From assembly GCF_014652815.1 (NCBI RefSeq), contig NZ_BMZN01000002.1, forward strand, positions 795,793 through 859,792: a stretch of DNA of 64,000 nt. Direction: 5' to 3'. Position numbers and translations under genes: made by a program. Every line of letters begins with the position of its first letter. Position 1 is the stretch's first letter. The notes beneath the pieces are model-generated. The model did not search any database and was not told where the DNA came from. It saw only the letters and a program-made list of their open reading frames with translations. This document shows, piece by piece, positions 63,950 through 64,000 of this stretch. The DNA is from Alcaligenes pakistanensis. Lineage in GTDB: Bacteria > Pseudomonadota > Gammaproteobacteria > Burkholderiales > Burkholderiaceae_B.

Positions 63950-64000
63950 ATGAGCGATAAGGAACTGATTGAAAGCGTGGCCCGAGCTGGGGCACTGTCC
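63950..64000 (+). CDS. Start of an unidentified gene cut by the right edge
   Basis: ATG 63950 follows AGGTGAT and opens a frame of 17 codons, MSDKELIESVARAGALS, with no stop before the window ends. TATACT at 63911-63916 could be its -10 box. The protein cannot be identified from so few residues; a regulator of the preceding operon would be plausible by position only. Confidence 0.5.
   Translation, partial: MSDKELIESVARAGALS

Overview
The window looks like chromosome of a betaproteobacterium of the family Alcaligenaceae, most probably Alcaligenes or a close relative. This is judged from protein character (three TRAP uptake systems, EarP with an Arg32-type EF-P, DUF2863, the order sdhCDAB-sdhE-gltA, sucAB-lpd with zapE and trpS downstream); no database search was possible. 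Coding density is high. I saw no rRNA, tRNA, insertion sequence, prophage or CRISPR array.

Layout. 1-1.6 kb: end of a two-domain peptide-type ABC ATPase and a DUF1178 protein. 1.5-6.5 kb: an AcoR-like sigma-54 activator divergent from an aldehyde dehydrogenase and an iron alcohol dehydrogenase, with a clear -24/-12 promoter and phased operators between them. 6.6-16.5 kb: a GNAT enzyme, then a catabolic island in which an IclR regulator separates a leftward TRAP transporter plus SDR from a rightward thiolase, acyl-CoA synthetase, DUF296 and SDR operon; two matching palindromes lie between the arms. 16.5-19.6 kb: efp, earP and a DUF2863 gene. 19.7-23.6 kb: a second TRAP system (TakP/FcbT-like) behind four 11-bp-phased repeats.

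23.9-48.3 kb is a central-metabolism island: acnB, a small operon prpB-prpC-membrane protein-GNAT with divergent prpR and a sigma-54 promoter, mdh, a GntR regulator, sdhCDAB-sdhE-gltA, maeB, and sucA-sucB-lpd. An identical 21-bp palindromic operator sits two bases upstream of the -35 box of both acnB and mdh, next to the gntR gene. This suggests a local TCA regulon. sucA has a promoter and a structured leader that is a candidate for the known Burkholderiales sucA RNA motif.

48.5-59.1 kb holds housekeeping genes: zapE, trpS with a C-terminal extension, a CatB-type acetyltransferase, a hypothetical protein, tex, a DinG/YoaA-type helicase and a SulP anion transporter. The SulP gene is preceded by a 30-codon leader ORF and two mutually exclusive hairpins. 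59.3-63.9 kb is a tight operon of a cupin, a PuuB-like FAD oxidoreductase and a third TRAP transporter, behind an 18-bp palindrome. The right edge cuts the first 17 codons of another gene.

Taken together, the window pairs uptake of organic acids by TRAP systems with CoA-dependent breakdown, propionate oxidation through the methylcitrate cycle and most of the TCA cycle. The most interesting unexplained items are the shared acnB/mdh operator, the SulP leader ORF with its hairpin switch, the 11-bp repeat array, and the phased operator set in front of the aldehyde/alcohol dehydrogenase genes.
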